A DNA stretch of 64,000 nt from SVFI01 sp045535935. Lineage in GTDB: Bacteria > Bacillota > Clostridia > Lachnospirales > Lachnospiraceae. The position numbers and the translations under genes were made by a program. The stretch is from the NCBI GenBank assembly GCA_045535935.1, contig JAZSMO010000012.1, forward strand, positions 1-64,000. The letters run 5' to 3'. Positions 1 through 7,779 of this stretch are shown piece after piece. The notes under the pieces are model-generated. The model searched no databases, had not been told where the DNA came from, and was given only the letters and a program-made list of their open reading frames with translations. Numbering within the stretch: the stretch's first letter is position 1; every line of letters begins with the position of its first letter.

Positions 1-73
1 TTTATTATATCATATTAAGGGTGTTTGTGCTTGGTTTGGCATGAATTTCTGTTGAATTGACAAAAATATGCAC

Positions 74-102
74 TTCACAAAACCGAACAAGTGTTCTATA
101 AT
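74..102 (+). promoter_or_regulatory. Promoter overlapped by a LexA (SOS) box
   Basis: A -35 TTCACA (74-79) and a -10 TATAAT (97-102) are 17 bp apart. Between and overlapping them lies CGAACAAGTGTTCT (84-97), which fits the Gram-positive LexA/DinR consensus CGAACRNRYGTTYC at 13 of 14 positions. A repressor bound here would block the -10, so the gene at 123 is probably DNA-damage inducible. Confidence 0.7.
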
Positions 103-122
103 GTCGCTACGAGGTGTTATAT

Positions 123-422
123 ATGGTAGTGGAAGAGAACAGTAAAAATATAGATGTTATATGTCAGCATACGAGGGATGGAAAAATTATTCCTCTTAAG
201 ATTCGCATGGTGGATGAAGATGGGGAATTCCAGTCATACGTGATACAAGGATTTCGAGACCGGACGCATTATGGGAGTACAGCATTACCTAATGGAGTAG
301 TGGTTGCAAGAAACAGTTTGTATGTCTTTGAATGTCAAATTGTTGTATTTGGAATAAAAAAGTGGATAGAGATTATGTATAATTCCAGAGATAATGTATG
401 GAAAATCAAAAGTGAGAGTTAA
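123..422 (+). CDS. Small hypothetical protein, probably SOS-regulated
   Basis: A 99-residue soluble protein with no signal peptide or membrane segment. I chose the ATG at 123 because GAGGTG (111-116) lies 6 bases upstream; an in-frame GTG at 114 falls inside that ribosome site. The protein is rich in beta-type residues and has no motif I can tie to a reaction. The LexA box in its promoter and its place on an integrative element suggest a DNA-damage or transfer-linked role. Similar small proteins beside Y-family polymerases in clostridial elements come to mind, but that is a recollection and no polymerase is visible here. Confidence 0.6.
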   Translation: MVVEENSKNIDVICQHTRDGKIIPLKIRMVDEDGEFQSYVIQGFRDRTHYGSTALPNGVVVARNSLYVFECQIVVFGIKKWIEIMYNSRDNVWKIKSES

Positions 423-518
423 GAAATCAAATTCAACACTATTCAATGTAATTCTCTTGAGAAAGCTATTCATCTATGAGACAATGTAATTGGGAAAGTA
501 TATAAGATTTAGTAGAGA

Positions 519-547
519 GACCGCTGTGGCTATGCAGTGGTCTTTTT
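519..547 (+). terminator. Rho-independent terminator upstream of xis
   Basis: GACCGCTG (519-526) pairs with CAGTGGTC (535-542), with one G-T pair, and five T follow. It would end transcription coming from the small SOS gene, or attenuate transcription entering xis. Confidence 0.55.
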
Positions 548-609
548 GCATGCAAATAATTAACAGGCTATGGCCGCATCTGCCCGAAGGGAGAAAGGAG
601 AGGTGGCGG

Positions 610-816
610 ATGAATGACAATTACAATATTCCTCTGTGGAAGAAATATACGTTAACTGTGGAGGAAGCTGCAGCATATTTCCGGATTGGAGAACACAAAC
701 TTCGTAAGCTTATTAATGAAAACAAAAATGCAGATTATCTTCTGTGGAATGGAAATCGAGTTCAGATTAAGAGAGTGAAGTTTGAAAAATTCGTAGATGA
801 TTTGGAAGTAATTTAG
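610..816 (+). CDS. xis: Excisionase, Tn916 Xis family
   Basis: A 68-residue winged-helix protein, close in length to Tn916 Xis (67 residues) and sharing its plan: an N-terminal IPLWKKYTLTVEEAA stretch, then FRIGEHKLRKL (recognition helix) and NGNRVQIKR (wing). Such proteins bind the element ends and steer the integrase towards excision. The ATG at 610 is preferred because AAAGGAGAGG lies just upstream; a longer reading from 490 would run through the terminator hairpin at 519-547. It precedes the integrase by about 150 bases, the usual xis-int order. Confidence 0.88.
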   Translation: MNDNYNIPLWKKYTLTVEEAAAYFRIGEHKLRKLINENKNADYLLWNGNRVQIKRVKFEKFVDDLEVI

Positions 817-839
817 GAAGAAAATGATGGCTTTTTTAG

Positions 840-877
840 AGGGATTTTTGCTTCAAAAAAGAAGGTGAAAAATCCCT
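840..877 (+). other. Long perfect hairpin between xis and int
   Basis: AGGGATTTTT (840-849) and AAAAATCCCT (868-877) are perfect complements. The 18-base loop holds a second small stem, CTTC/GAAG (851-854, 861-864). There is no T-run directly after it, so it is not a standard terminator. It could stabilise the xis message, pause transcription, or be a protein site. Confidence 0.5.
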
Positions 878-914
878 GAAAAGCCCGAAAAACCTAGTAA
901 AATCAAGGGAGTTA

Positions 915-923
915 TGATATAAT
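915..923 (+). promoter_or_regulatory. Extended -10 promoter for int
   Basis: TGATATAAT (915-923) is an extended -10 element. The -35 region 17 bp upstream is poor, as is often tolerated with a TGn extension. It would allow int expression independent of xis. Confidence 0.5.
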
Positions 924-964
924 ATATATAGACCATGTCATAGCTCTTTGAAAGGAGATTCGAT

Positions 965-2173
965 ATGAGCAACACAAAGAGACGTGACAGTAAAGGTAGA
1001 GTACTTCAGACAGGGGAATCACAGCAAGATGATGGACGATATGTTTATCGTTATTCAACCCCACGTGGTCAGAGAAAGGCGGTGTACAGTTGGCGACTGA
1101 CTTCTTCGGATCCGACACCGGCAGGAAGACGTACAGAAAAATCCTTGCGCGAGAAAATTAAGGAAATCGAGAAGTATCAGAGATTGGAAATATATTGTGA
1201 GGATATGACAGTGTGTGAGTTAGTAGAGAGATATTTGAAAACCAAAACAGGAGTCACACACAATACTAAGACCAATTACAAATATGTACAGAATATTTTG
1301 GCAAAGGAAGACTTTGGACAGAGGAAGATTGCGAGTGTAAAGACGTCAGATGCAAAGCTTTTTCTGATAAAAATGCAAGAGGACGGAAGAGGATACAGTA
1401 CGATAAGTACTGTAAGAGGTGTTCTCAGGCCTGCATTTCAGATGGCGGCAGACGATGACATGATTATCAAAAATCCTTTTCAATTTGAGCTTCATACGGT
1501 AGTGGTAAATGACAGTGTAAAAAGAGATGCACTTACCAGAGAACAGGAAAGAAAATTCATGCGTTTTATTGCAGAGGATGATCATTATAGTAGATACTAC
1601 GATGCGTTTTTTATTCTGTTTAAGACCGGACTTCGGATTAGTGAATTCTGTGGACTTACGATTAAGGATGTTGATTTAAAAAATAATGTTCTCAAGGTAA
1701 ATCATCAATTGCAGCGCACAACAGACATGAGATATGTCTGTGAGAAAACAAAGACGGAGAGTGGAGTTCGCGAAATTCCGATGAAGCCGGAAGTGGCTGA
1801 TGCATTTCGAAGAATTATCAGAAATCGTCCGAAACCAAAGATTGAGCCGATTGTAGATGGATATTCTGGATTTCTTTTTTTGGATAAGAATGGGAAACCG
1901 AAAGTTGCATTGCATTGGGAAAAATACTTCCAGCTATCCGTTGAAAAGCACAACAGTATTTACAAAGTGCAGTTGCCGAAAATCACACCACATGTGTGTA
2001 GACATACGTATTGTACGAACATGGCGAAATCCGGTATGAATCCCAAAGTATTACAATATCTTATGGGACATGCTGATATTTCCGTTACGCTTGATACATA
2101 TACGCATATTAAGGCAGAGGATGCAAAGGAAGAGATGGAGCGTCTTGAAATGTTAAAATTAAAAGAAGCATAA
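965..2173 (+). CDS. int: Tyrosine integrase, Tn916 family
   Basis: A 402-residue recombinase that would cut and rejoin the element ends. The N-terminal arm-binding domain (about 1-70) has the Tn916 pattern KRRDSKGRVLQTGESQ; a core-binding SAM-like domain spans about 80-175 and the catalytic domain about 185-395. Catalytic residues are visible: R224 in TGLRISE, K263, H343 and R346 in HVCRH, H369 in GHAD, and the nucleophile Y379. Length matches Tn916 Int (405). The ATG at 965 follows AAAGGAGAT. The gene looks intact, so the element may still be mobile. Confidence 0.95.
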   Translation: MSNTKRRDSKGRVLQTGESQQDDGRYVYRYSTPRGQRKAVYSWRLTSSDPTPAGRRTEKSLREKIKEIEKYQRLEIYCEDMTVCELVERYLKTKTGVTHNTKTNYKYVQNILAKEDFGQRKIASVKTSDAKLFLIKMQEDGRGYSTISTVRGVLRPAFQMAADDDMIIKNPFQFELHTVVVNDSVKRDALTREQERKFMRFIAEDDHYSRYYDAFFILFKTGLRISEFCGLTIKDVDLKNNVLKVNHQLQRTTDMRYVCEKTKTESGVREIPMKPEVADAFRRIIRNRPKPKIEPIVDGYSGFLFLDKNGKPKVALHWEKYFQLSVEKHNSIYKVQLPKITPHVCRHTYCTNMAKSGMNPKVLQYLMGHADISVTLDTYTHIKAEDAKEEMERLEMLKLKEA

Positions 2174-2211
2174 AAAAGCAAGATGTCATCCAAGTTAAAA
2201 TGGGAAAAATC

Positions 2212-2372
2212 AGTGGCATAAATTTATGTTTTCCAGCTCAAAAAACAGGTTTTTTTGAGTGTTAATATGTCATGAGAGGTCCTGAAAGCCAGTGTTTATG
2301 CAGTGTTCCGAAAATTTATGCCACGAAAAAACAGTGGCATAAAAATTAAAAAAATATGCCAATTTTATGCCA
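2212..2372. repeat. Cluster of TGGCATAAATT-type repeats, likely integrase arm sites
   Basis: Five copies of a short motif in both orientations follow int: AGTGGCATAAATT at 2212-2224, its inverse AATTTATGCCAC at 2313-2324, AGTGGCATAAAAATT at 2333-2347, ATATGCCAA near 2354-2362 and AATTTTATGCCA at 2361-2372. Tn916-type integrases bind direct repeats at the element ends through their N-terminal domain, so I read these as arm-type binding sites at the right end. The whole gap 2174-2481 otherwise holds no gene. Confidence 0.6.
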
Positions 2373-2481
2373 AATGACCGAGAAGATATGCTCTAAAATG
2401 AGAAAAAATGAGAAAATAGTAAAAAAGTAAAAAATTCCACAAACCCAGTATTTACGGGCTTTTGAAAGGATTTGAGAACAT

Positions 2482-2958
2482 ATGAAAGAAAAGCTAAAAG
2501 TGCTATTTATTTGTCACGGCAACATCTGCCGATCCACCATGGCAGAATCAGTTATGACACATATAGTGAACCAAAACAAAATCTCCCACCTCTTCGAGAT
2601 CAACTCGGCGGCCACCAGCCGCGAGGAGATCGGCAACGGGCCTCATTACGGGACGGTGAACAAGCTCCGACAGGTGGGCATTCCGGTGATTCCGCACCGG
2701 GCAGTGCAGATGACGGCGCAGGATTATGATTACTACGATTATCTGATCGGAATGGATACGATGAACATCCGCAACATGAACCGCATTGCAGGCGGTGATC
2801 CGGACGGCAAGATATATAAATTGCTGACGTTTGCGGATAGCGGGCGCGATGTGGCGGATCCGTGGTACACGGGAGATTTCGATGCGACCTACCGCGATGT
2901 TGTGACAGGTTGCGAGGCTTTTTTGGAATATTTGCGCTGCGAAGGAATGTTGCACTAA
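2482..2958 (+). CDS. Low-molecular-weight protein-tyrosine phosphatase
   Basis: A 158-residue cytoplasmic phosphatase. The P-loop CHGNICRST places the nucleophile at C11 and the phosphate-binding arginine at R17; the general acid is D126 in DPWYTGDF. Family members (YwlE, Wzb, PtpA) dephosphorylate tyrosine or arginine residues on proteins, often in exopolysaccharide or stress control. No kinase partner is adjacent, so the substrate is unknown. Its first 30 codons are more AT-rich than the rest, and the mobile element ends just upstream, so the original promoter may have been displaced by the insertion. It appears monocistronic. Confidence 0.9.
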   Translation: MKEKLKVLFICHGNICRSTMAESVMTHIVNQNKISHLFEINSAATSREEIGNGPHYGTVNKLRQVGIPVIPHRAVQMTAQDYDYYDYLIGMDTMNIRNMNRIAGGDPDGKIYKLLTFADSGRDVADPWYTGDFDATYRDVVTGCEAFLEYLRCEGMLH

Positions 2959-3068
2959 AAACGTTCACAGAATATTAAGAAAATATTACAATTTTCCTAT
3001 ACACAAATGAAAAAAAGTATGCTATTATAACGTCGTATGTTTAGGGTTTTGTCCGGAATGGAGTAAAA

Positions 3069-3935
3069 ATGGAATTTTTCATAGATGTTTTGATAGAGAC
3101 GTGCATAGATTCGCTCAAAATATTTCCGTTTCTGTTTTTGACGTATTTGTTGATGGAGTATTTAGAGCATCATACAGGAAGTAAGACCGTGAAGTTTTTG
3201 AAAAAAGCGGGACCTTGCGGACCGGCGGTCGGTGCGCTGGCGGGACTTGTTCCGCAGTGTGGCTTCTCGGCGGCTGCGACCGGACTTTATGCCGGAAGGA
3301 TTGTTTCTCTCGGTACGCTGATCGCAGTTTACCTTTCGACTTCCGATGAGATGATACCGGTTCTTTTATCTGCGCAGGTGCCGGGCAAGGTGATTTTTTC
3401 CATCCTTGCGGTGAAGTTGATCACCGGTATGGCAGCAGGTTTTGCCATCGACGGTATCTGTCGTTTGACAAAAAAAGACGCAGACCATGAGTATCACATT
3501 CATGAGATGTGTGAGAGTGAGCATTGCCACTGTGAGGACGGTATTTTTAAATCCGCCCTTCGTCACAGTCTGAAGGTTCTTTTGTTTGTGTTTGTGATTT
3601 CTCTCGGAATTACATATTTCATGGACTATATCGGAGTCAGCGGTATTCAGTATGTTGCCATCGGTGAATCCTACGGTGTCGTTGTTCTGGCGTCGGTGAT
3701 CGGACTGATTCCGAACTGTGCGGTTTCCGTTGCGTTGACGGAGCTGTATGCGGGCGGTATGCTCGGGGAAGGTGCACTGATTTCAGGACTTCTGGTCGGA
3801 GCCGGTGTCGGACTTCTCACGTTGTTCCGCGCGAACAAAAAATTCTTTGAAAATGTTAAGATTGCTTTTCTTCTTTGGGCGATCGGACTTGCAGTCGGTT
3901 GTCTTATCAAAGCACTCGGCATTTCCTTTATGTAA
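3069..3935 (+). CDS. Putative manganese transporter / arsenic-efflux-like membrane protein (ArsP_2 family)
   Basis: A 288-residue membrane protein with about 8 predicted segments and an internal duplication: GLVPQCGFSAAATGLYAG near residue 62 reappears as GLIPNCAVSVALTELYAG near 217. The proline-cysteine pair in each half probably lines the substrate path. A loop near residues 137-158 is rich in His, Cys, Asp and Glu, consistent with soft-metal binding. The family is annotated either as putative manganese transporter or as arsenic efflux; the sequence does not decide between them. A single gene, ending at the hairpin at 3960. Confidence 0.7.
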   Translation: MEFFIDVLIETCIDSLKIFPFLFLTYLLMEYLEHHTGSKTVKFLKKAGPCGPAVGALAGLVPQCGFSAAATGLYAGRIVSLGTLIAVYLSTSDEMIPVLLSAQVPGKVIFSILAVKLITGMAAGFAIDGICRLTKKDADHEYHIHEMCESEHCHCEDGIFKSALRHSLKVLLFVFVISLGITYFMDYIGVSGIQYVAIGESYGVVVLASVIGLIPNCAVSVALTELYAGGMLGEGALISGLLVGAGVGLLTLFRANKKFFENVKIAFLLWAIGLAVGCLIKALGISFM

Positions 3936-3959
3936 AATTTAAAAAGTGAAAAAATTACA

Positions 3960-3997
3960 GGGTCGGATTATTTTGAAAATAGTCCGGCTCTCTTTTT
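3960..3997 (+). terminator. Terminator after the metal transporter gene
   Basis: A long stem with three G-T pairs (left arm about 3960-3972, right arm about 3977-3990) is followed by CTTTTT. It separates the transporter from the spoVA genes. Confidence 0.65.
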
Positions 3998-4061
3998 GTG
4001 CTCTTTTTGCATAAAAAAGTTGCGTATATGAAACACTATATCCAAAAGGAAGCGTGATAGA

Positions 4062-4691
4062 TTGAAAAATTTTGTGTATGTGGAAATGGAAGACAGTGTG
4101 CAGGTAAAGGAAAAGTCTGTGTACATCAGTGATGTGGCGTCGGTTTATGCGGCGGATCCGTCCGTGTGCAACGGTGTCAAAAATATCATTCTGTACAAAT
4201 TTGATAATACGGAAAAACAGGTCATCAGTTTGCTGTGGCTTACTTCGGCGGTGCAGTCCCGTTATCCGGATTGTGTGGTGATTCCCCATGGCGAATCCGA
4301 TTGTATTGTGGAACTCGTTCGGTCGCAGGAAAACGGGCGTCTTAGCGCTGTCCTCAAAAAATTTAAGGTCTTTCTTGTGAGTCTGATCTGTCTCTTCGGT
4401 GGGGCGTTTTCCATTATGGCGTTCCACAATGATATTTCTATCACGAATATTTTCAGTCAGTTTTATGAGCTTGTCACAGGGGATGCTTCCGGTGGGTTTA
4501 CCATTCTGGAAATCAGTTACAGTTTCGGGCTTCTGATCGGAATTCTTGTCTTTTACAATCATGTGGGCAAAAAGAAGATCAGTTCCGAGCCGACACCGAT
4601 CGAGGTGTCCATGCGCAACTATGAGCGCGATATGGATGAGGCGATTGTCAAACGTCGGGACCGGGAGGGAACCAAAATAGATGTGCAGTAG
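4062..4691 (+). CDS. spoVAA: Stage V sporulation protein AA
   Basis: A 209-residue protein matching SpoVAA in plan: a soluble N-terminal half (about 1-105), a membrane segment near 108-128, a short external loop with FSQFYELVTG, a second segment near 155-173, and a cytoplasmic tail with EPTPIEVSMRNYERDMDEA. The SpoVA proteins form the inner-membrane channel that moves dipicolinic acid into the forespore and out on germination. The start is a TTG at 4062 behind AAAAGGA. A sigma-G-like -35 GCATA (4009-4013) lies upstream, but its partner 18 bp on (AACACTA) is a weak -10. First gene of the AA-AB-AC operon. Confidence 0.92.
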   Translation: MKNFVYVEMEDSVQVKEKSVYISDVASVYAADPSVCNGVKNIILYKFDNTEKQVISLLWLTSAVQSRYPDCVVIPHGESDCIVELVRSQENGRLSAVLKKFKVFLVSLICLFGGAFSIMAFHNDISITNIFSQFYELVTGDASGGFTILEISYSFGLLIGILVFYNHVGKKKISSEPTPIEVSMRNYERDMDEAIVKRRDREGTKIDVQ

Positions 4692-4706
4692 CAAAGGAGC
4701 AGATTT

Positions 4707-5183
4707 ATGTGGGAGCAGTTGGTAAGGCAGGGGATTTTGGCTGTGCTTGGGCTATGCGCCGGATTGTCCGTGGCAAGCGGTGTCTTCACGGTGTTTACGG
4801 CGGTGGGACTTGTGCCCCGGTTTGCCGAGCATACGGATAGCGCCGACCATATTTTAAAATACGAAAATGCAATTATTCTGGGATGTTTTCTCGGAAATGT
4901 TTTCAGTTTGTCGGCAGAAAAGTTACTCGAAGCTAACTATTCGTTGCCGGTCATGGGAATTCCGGTTTTTTGGCAGAAAGGACTTCTTGCAGTAATCGGT
5001 CTTTTTGTCGGAATCTACGTGGGCACTCTGGCGCTTTCTATTGCGGAAATGCTGGACGCCCTCCCGATTATGGCGCACCGGATGAACCTAAAACAGGGCA
5101 TCGGTCTTGTGGTCACAGGGTTAGCCTTGGGTAAATTAGTCGGGTCTCTTTTTTATTACATGGAAGGCGTGTTCAAGTGGTGA
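4707..5183 (+). CDS. spoVAB: Stage V sporulation protein AB
   Basis: A 158-residue integral membrane protein of the SpoVAB family with about five hydrophobic segments, including GLCAGLSVASGVFTVFTAVG near the N-terminus and GTLALSIAEMLDALPIMAHR near 112-130. It is a component of the dipicolinate channel system. It begins 15 bases after spoVAA stops, with an AAAGGAG site, so the two are co-transcribed. Confidence 0.9.
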   Translation: MWEQLVRQGILAVLGLCAGLSVASGVFTVFTAVGLVPRFAEHTDSADHILKYENAIILGCFLGNVFSLSAEKLLEANYSLPVMGIPVFWQKGLLAVIGLFVGIYVGTLALSIAEMLDALPIMAHRMNLKQGIGLVVTGLALGKLVGSLFYYMEGVFKW

Positions 5184-5203
5184 TTTAGAAAGGAAGGGAA
5201 AAT

Positions 5204-5776
5204 ATGAACGAAGAGCAGATCAGAATCAGTCCGCAGGCAGCGGAAGATATTCAGGAAAACAGCGGGGTGCAGGAGGGTGCTTCTGCACCGGATCCGATTC
5301 CGTCTGCAGAGGCGGATCAGCAGCGGGAGGATGAAAAGCAGCAGGAAAAGCAGAAGTACAACGAGTATATCAAGCAGGTGACGCCAACCAAGAATCTTTG
5401 GTGGCAGATGCTCAAGGCTTTTTTTGTCGGTGGGCTGTTCTGCGTGATCGGGCAGATGATCCTCAACTACTGTGAGAGTATCGGGCTGGACAAGGAGACC
5501 TCCGGTTCCTGGTGTTCACTGCTTCTTGTCCTGTTCAGTGTGCTTCTGACCGGCTTCAGTCTGTATCAGTACCTCGCCGCCTGGGCCGGAGCCGGCGCCC
5601 TCGTCCCAATCACCGGTTTCGCCAATTCCGTCGCCTCCCCAGCTATCGAATATAAGCCGGAGGGCCAGGTGTTCGGTATCGGCGTCAAAATCTTCACCAT
5701 CGCCGGACCTGTGATTTTGTACGGCATTTTGACCAGCTGGATACTGGGACTGATATATTGGATCGGAACGTTGTAG
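5204..5776 (+). CDS. spoVAC: Stage V sporulation protein AC
   Basis: A 190-residue membrane protein. About 60 N-terminal residues are acidic and glutamine-rich, longer than in Bacillus SpoVAC. The conserved part follows: YNEYIKQVTPTKNLWWQMLKAF, then four membrane segments with LAAWAGAGALVPITGFANS near 122-140. SpoVAC of Bacillus can act as a mechanosensitive channel for dipicolinic acid release. Last gene of the rightward operon; spoVAD, which normally follows directly, is instead inverted and convergent across a shared terminator. Confidence 0.93.
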   Translation: MNEEQIRISPQAAEDIQENSGVQEGASAPDPIPSAEADQQREDEKQQEKQKYNEYIKQVTPTKNLWWQMLKAFFVGGLFCVIGQMILNYCESIGLDKETSGSWCSLLLVLFSVLLTGFSLYQYLAAWAGAGALVPITGFANSVASPAIEYKPEGQVFGIGVKIFTIAGPVILYGILTSWILGLIYWIGTL

Positions 5777-5793
5777 TTTATATATGAATTCAA

Positions 5794-5834
5794 AAATAAG
5801 CCGTCCCTAACATTTTGTTAGGAACGGCTTATTT
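5794..5834. terminator. Bidirectional terminator between spoVAC and spoVAD
   Basis: AAATAAGCCGTCCCTAAC (5794-5811) and GTTAGGAACGGCTTATTT (5817-5834) pair over 17 of 18 positions around a 5-base loop, with T-rich flanks on both strands. It serves the convergent spoVAC and spoVAD transcripts. Confidence 0.85.
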
Positions 5835-5841
5835 CATGTCT

Positions 5842-6873
5842 TTACCCCACATGCTCCAGCACCACCGCATGTGCGATGCCCGGGACCGACTGGCCTTCAT
5901 TGAAGCTTGTTTTGCTAAGAAGCGCACCGGTCGGAAGGAAGAGCACGCGGTTCCACTCACCGCTCTTTATTCTCGGTAAAATATGAGCTGCCAAAGTTAC
6001 CGCTGCGCAACCACATCCGGAACCGCCCGATCCCACATCCTGGTTTTCAAGGTCATAAATTATCATACCGCAGTCCAGATGTTTGTCTGTGACATCGATG
6101 TCTTTTTCCATTAGCAGATCAGCAAGTGCCTGGCTTCCCACTTTTCCCAGGTCTCCGGTAATAATTGCATCGTAGTCGGTCGGTTTCCGCCCGAAATCTT
6201 CCATGTGCTGGCGGATGGTGTCGGCCGCAGCCGGAGCCATGGCACATCCCATATTCAGGCTGTCCTTGACGCCCATGTCAATGATTCGTCCCGTGGTGAT
6301 CTCCGAAATTTTTGCGAGTGCTTTCGTTTCGTTGTCCCCGGTCAGCAAAAAAGCGCCGCTTCCGGTCACGGTCCAGGTGGAAGAGACCGGGCGCTGCGTG
6401 CCGTATTCCAGCGGGAAACGGAATTCTTTCTCGGCGCTGGCAAAATGTGAGGATGTCACGCACATTACCTTGGAAGCCAGTCCGGTGCCGACGGTCATGG
6501 AACCGAGACTCAGCGATTCGCCGCAGGTAGAACAGGCGCCGTAAAGTCCGAAATGTGGTATCTCAAAGTCCAGCAGACCGAAGGAGCTGGCGATGGATTG
6601 GCCCAGCAGATCGCCCGCAAACAAATACCGGATTTCCCGCTTGTTCACCCCGCTTTTTTCCAGTGTGATGCGCATCGCCTCCTTTTGCAGCTTGCTTTCG
6701 GCCGCATCCCAGTTGTCCGTTCCGAAGGTGTTGTCCGACGACAGAAAGTCAATTGCATCGGCAAGCGGTCCTTCGCTCTCTTTTTTTCCTGCGATGCATC
6801 CGCACCCGGAAATGTAAGCAGGCATCGGAAGCTTCACGCTGCTCCGGCCTGTTTCAAACATTGCTTTTTTCAT
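5842..6873 (-). CDS. spoVAD: Stage V sporulation protein AD
   Basis: A 343-residue soluble protein with the thiolase-like fold of SpoVAD, which binds dipicolinic acid at the spore inner membrane. Typical stretches are LFAGDLLGQ, GLYGACSTCGESLSLGS (residues near 108-124), TGSGAFLL and GSGGSGCGCAAVTL. Length is normal. A good ribosome site (AGGAG on the minus strand) precedes the ATG at 6873. In most spore formers spoVAC-AD-AE are contiguous and co-directional; here the gene is inverted and has its own upstream region, so its timing must depend on its own promoter. Confidence 0.95.
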   Translation of the reverse strand: MKKAMFETGRSSVKLPMPAYISGCGCIAGKKESEGPLADAIDFLSSDNTFGTDNWDAAESKLQKEAMRITLEKSGVNKREIRYLFAGDLLGQSIASSFGLLDFEIPHFGLYGACSTCGESLSLGSMTVGTGLASKVMCVTSSHFASAEKEFRFPLEYGTQRPVSSTWTVTGSGAFLLTGDNETKALAKISEITTGRIIDMGVKDSLNMGCAMAPAAADTIRQHMEDFGRKPTDYDAIITGDLGKVGSQALADLLMEKDIDVTDKHLDCGMIIYDLENQDVGSGGSGCGCAAVTLAAHILPRIKSGEWNRVLFLPTGALLSKTSFNEGQSVPGIAHAVVLEHVG

Positions 6874-6910
6874 AGTTTCACACTCCTATTCTGGGTTTGT
6901 ATTTCCTTCT

Positions 6911-6917
6911 TAGTATG
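6911..6917 (-). promoter_or_regulatory. Possible sigma-G -10 for spoVAD
   Basis: CATACTA on the minus strand fits the sigma-G -10 consensus CATNHTA and lies 38 bases before the spoVAD start. The -35 region at the usual 18 bp spacing is not a good match, so this is only suggestive. Confidence 0.35.
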
Positions 6918-7014
6918 TGTGAAAATCATGCAAAAAATTACTTGACGCCGCCTGCAATTCTATTTATCATTAGGAAAAAAACAGAAGGGAGGACTTTTTA
7001 CGTTCTACAATCAA

Positions 7015-7779
7015 ATGTATGCCCGGCGCCAACAGCTCGAGGCAGAAATCACATCGATCCAGGCGCAGCTCGCCTCACTTCCGAAAGGAAAGCTCATCTG
7101 CTCCCGCAACGGGACACGTTACAAATGGTACCGCAGCGACGGTCACACTCCTATTTATATTCCAAAGAAGCAACAACATCTTGCCAAGCAGCTGGCACTG
7201 AAAAAACATCTGACTTTCTTGCTTGAAAATTTAAAGCAGGAAAAAGCAGCATTGGATTCTTTTTTCCTGCATTATGATCCGGCTCGCGGGAAAACGGATC
7301 CCATCCTGGCAGAGCATCCTGAGGTCAGGAGACTTCTTTCGTCTTATTTTCAACCGTCAGATCAAAAACATTTCAATTGGATGAATTCTTCCTATGAAAC
7401 CAATCCGAATTATCCCGAGCGAAAAACACACAAAACAACATCCGGCCTCTGGGTACGGTCCAAATCTGAGGCTATGATTGAAGCAGTACTGTCAGAGAAT
7501 CAGATTCCGTTTCGTTATGAATGCGCATTGGGGCTCGGCGATACGACAGTTTATCCCGACTTTACGATTCTTCATCCGCACACCGACAGCATCTATTATT
7601 GGGAGCACTTCGGACTCATGGACAATCCTGCATATTGCCAAAGGGCTTGTTCCAAATTGCATCTGTACACCTCACATGGAATTATTCCCACTGTTAACCT
7701 CATTACCACATATGAAACGAAAGAGCATCCGCTTTGTATGGATACAATCAAAAGAACTGTGGGAGAATATTTCTTGTAG
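7015..7779 (+). CDS. PD-(D/E)XK nuclease-like hypothetical protein
   Basis: A protein of about 254 residues in two parts. The N-terminal half has a short coiled coil (1-25), a small domain with GKLICSRNGTRYKWY, and a second helical stretch (52-85). The C-terminal half has the order of a PD-(D/E)XK fold: E152 in RSKSEAMIE, D182 in YPDF, E197-H198 in WEHFG, K214, and a final NLITTYE strand. I infer a DNA-binding or cleaving role; no substrate is evident. Similar proteins seem to recur in several copies in Lachnospiraceae genomes, from memory. The start is doubtful: GGGAGG at 6987-6992 suits an in-frame ACG at 7000, while the first ATG (7015) is 22 bases away. Confidence 0.7.
   Translation: MYARRQQLEAEITSIQAQLASLPKGKLICSRNGTRYKWYRSDGHTPIYIPKKQQHLAKQLALKKHLTFLLENLKQEKAALDSFFLHYDPARGKTDPILAEHPEVRRLLSSYFQPSDQKHFNWMNSSYETNPNYPERKTHKTTSGLWVRSKSEAMIEAVLSENQIPFRYECALGLGDTTVYPDFTILHPHTDSIYYWEHFGLMDNPAYCQRACSKLHLYTSHGIIPTVNLITTYETKEHPLCMDTIKRTVGEYFL

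Larger units (their letters stand above)
1..2481. mobile_element. Integrase-proximal end of a Tn916-type integrative element
   Basis: The segment carries an SOS-boxed small gene, a Tn916-type excisionase and a Tn916-type tyrosine integrase, and ends in an AT-rich stretch with repeated integrase-like sites. It is visibly AT-richer than the DNA to its right, where chromosomal genes begin with the phosphatase at 2482. In Tn916 relatives xis and int lie at one end of the element, so the rest should lie to the left, outside this window. The exact boundary cannot be placed without the other end or an empty site; somewhere in 2373-2481 is my inference. Confidence 0.75.

Noticed and set aside
57..62. 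TTGACA as a -35 for the small SOS gene
   Set aside because: It is 34 bp from the TATAAT; the TTCACA at 74-79 has the correct 17 bp spacing.
4009..4040. Sigma-G promoter for spoVAA
   Set aside because: GCATA is a good -35, but the -10 at the correct 18 bp spacing (AACACTA) matches only 5 of 7 positions, so I did not list it as a feature.
3939..4694. Long open frame on the minus strand (251 codons)
   Set aside because: It is antisense to spoVAA, has no ribosome site and no recognisable protein family.
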